NCBI GenBank assembly: GCA_035307785.1
Contig: DATGHS010000512.1
Span: forward strand, 1 to 5,926
Reading direction: 5' to 3'
Source of the DNA: DATGHS01 sp035307785
Lineage (GTDB): Bacteria > Planctomycetota > Planctomycetia > Gemmatales > Gemmataceae
DNA length: 5,926 nucleotides
How positions within the stretch are numbered: position 1 is the first letter of the stretch; every line of letters starts with the position of its first letter. A model generated the notes under the pieces. It was not told where the DNA came from. It was given only the letters and a program-made list of their open reading frames with translations, and did no database searches. Shown here piece after piece: positions 5,889-5,926 of this stretch. Position numbers and translations under genes: made by a program.

Positions 5889-5926
5889 GTCTTCCGGCGG
5901 CTCGAAACGCTTCGCTTCTGTGCTGT

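Noticed and set aside
1..5926. CRISPR array, tRNA or rRNA genes
   Set aside because: No regularly spaced repeats and no tRNA- or rRNA-like stretch seen by eye on either strand.

Overview
The window reads as a GC-rich bacterial chromosome segment. It carries one large block of minus-strand genes (about 604-5005) between two more mobile flanks. The relatives I recall for the IS200-like transposase at the left edge, the Bacillus/Wolinella-type succinate dehydrogenase cytochrome b, and the cytochrome b/molybdopterin fusion are commonest in Verrucomicrobiota and Planctomycetota. I therefore favour one of those phyla. This is recalled resemblance, not a search result, and there is no rRNA or other marker to settle it.

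Layout, left to right. (1) 1-565, minus: a REP-associated tyrosine transposase (RAYT) running off the left edge, split between two frames at a run of seven A. A perfect 11-bp-stem REP-like palindrome (538-563) lies at its 5' end. (2) 604-1581, minus: an AlkA-like DNA-3-methyladenine glycosylase. (3) 1578-2429, minus: a diheme SdhC-type cytochrome b with no sdhA or sdhB beside it; its stop overlaps the glycosylase start (ATGA). (4) 2430-2621: a gap holding a short gene-like peptide remnant. (5) 2622-2957, minus: a small single-domain cupin. (6) 2997-4604, minus: a membrane protein with an N-terminal cytochrome b-like six-helix region and a C-terminal sulfite-oxidase-type molybdopterin domain. 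A perfect 10-bp inverted repeat spans its stop codon. (7) 4655-5005, minus: a DUF488/YeaO-like protein. (8) 5006-5581: no convincing gene, but a hairpin, a spaced direct repeat and a TATAAT box. (9) 5582-5888, plus: an antitoxin of the DUF104/AF2212-like type overlapping the start of a PIN-domain toxin that is cut off after 32 codons.

The minus-strand genes have short gaps or overlaps (50 bp, 39 bp, 192 bp, 4-bp overlap) and could be read as one or two operons starting near 5005. The membrane molybdoenzyme and the SdhC-like cytochrome b are both quinone-linked heme proteins, so a redox role for the middle of the block is reasonable. The cupin, DUF488 protein and glycosylase have no obvious mechanistic link to it. 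Nothing here amounts to a clearly new defence or mobile system. The best leads are the frameshifted RAYT with its palindrome, the sdhC-alkA coupling without sdhAB, and the truncated toxin.
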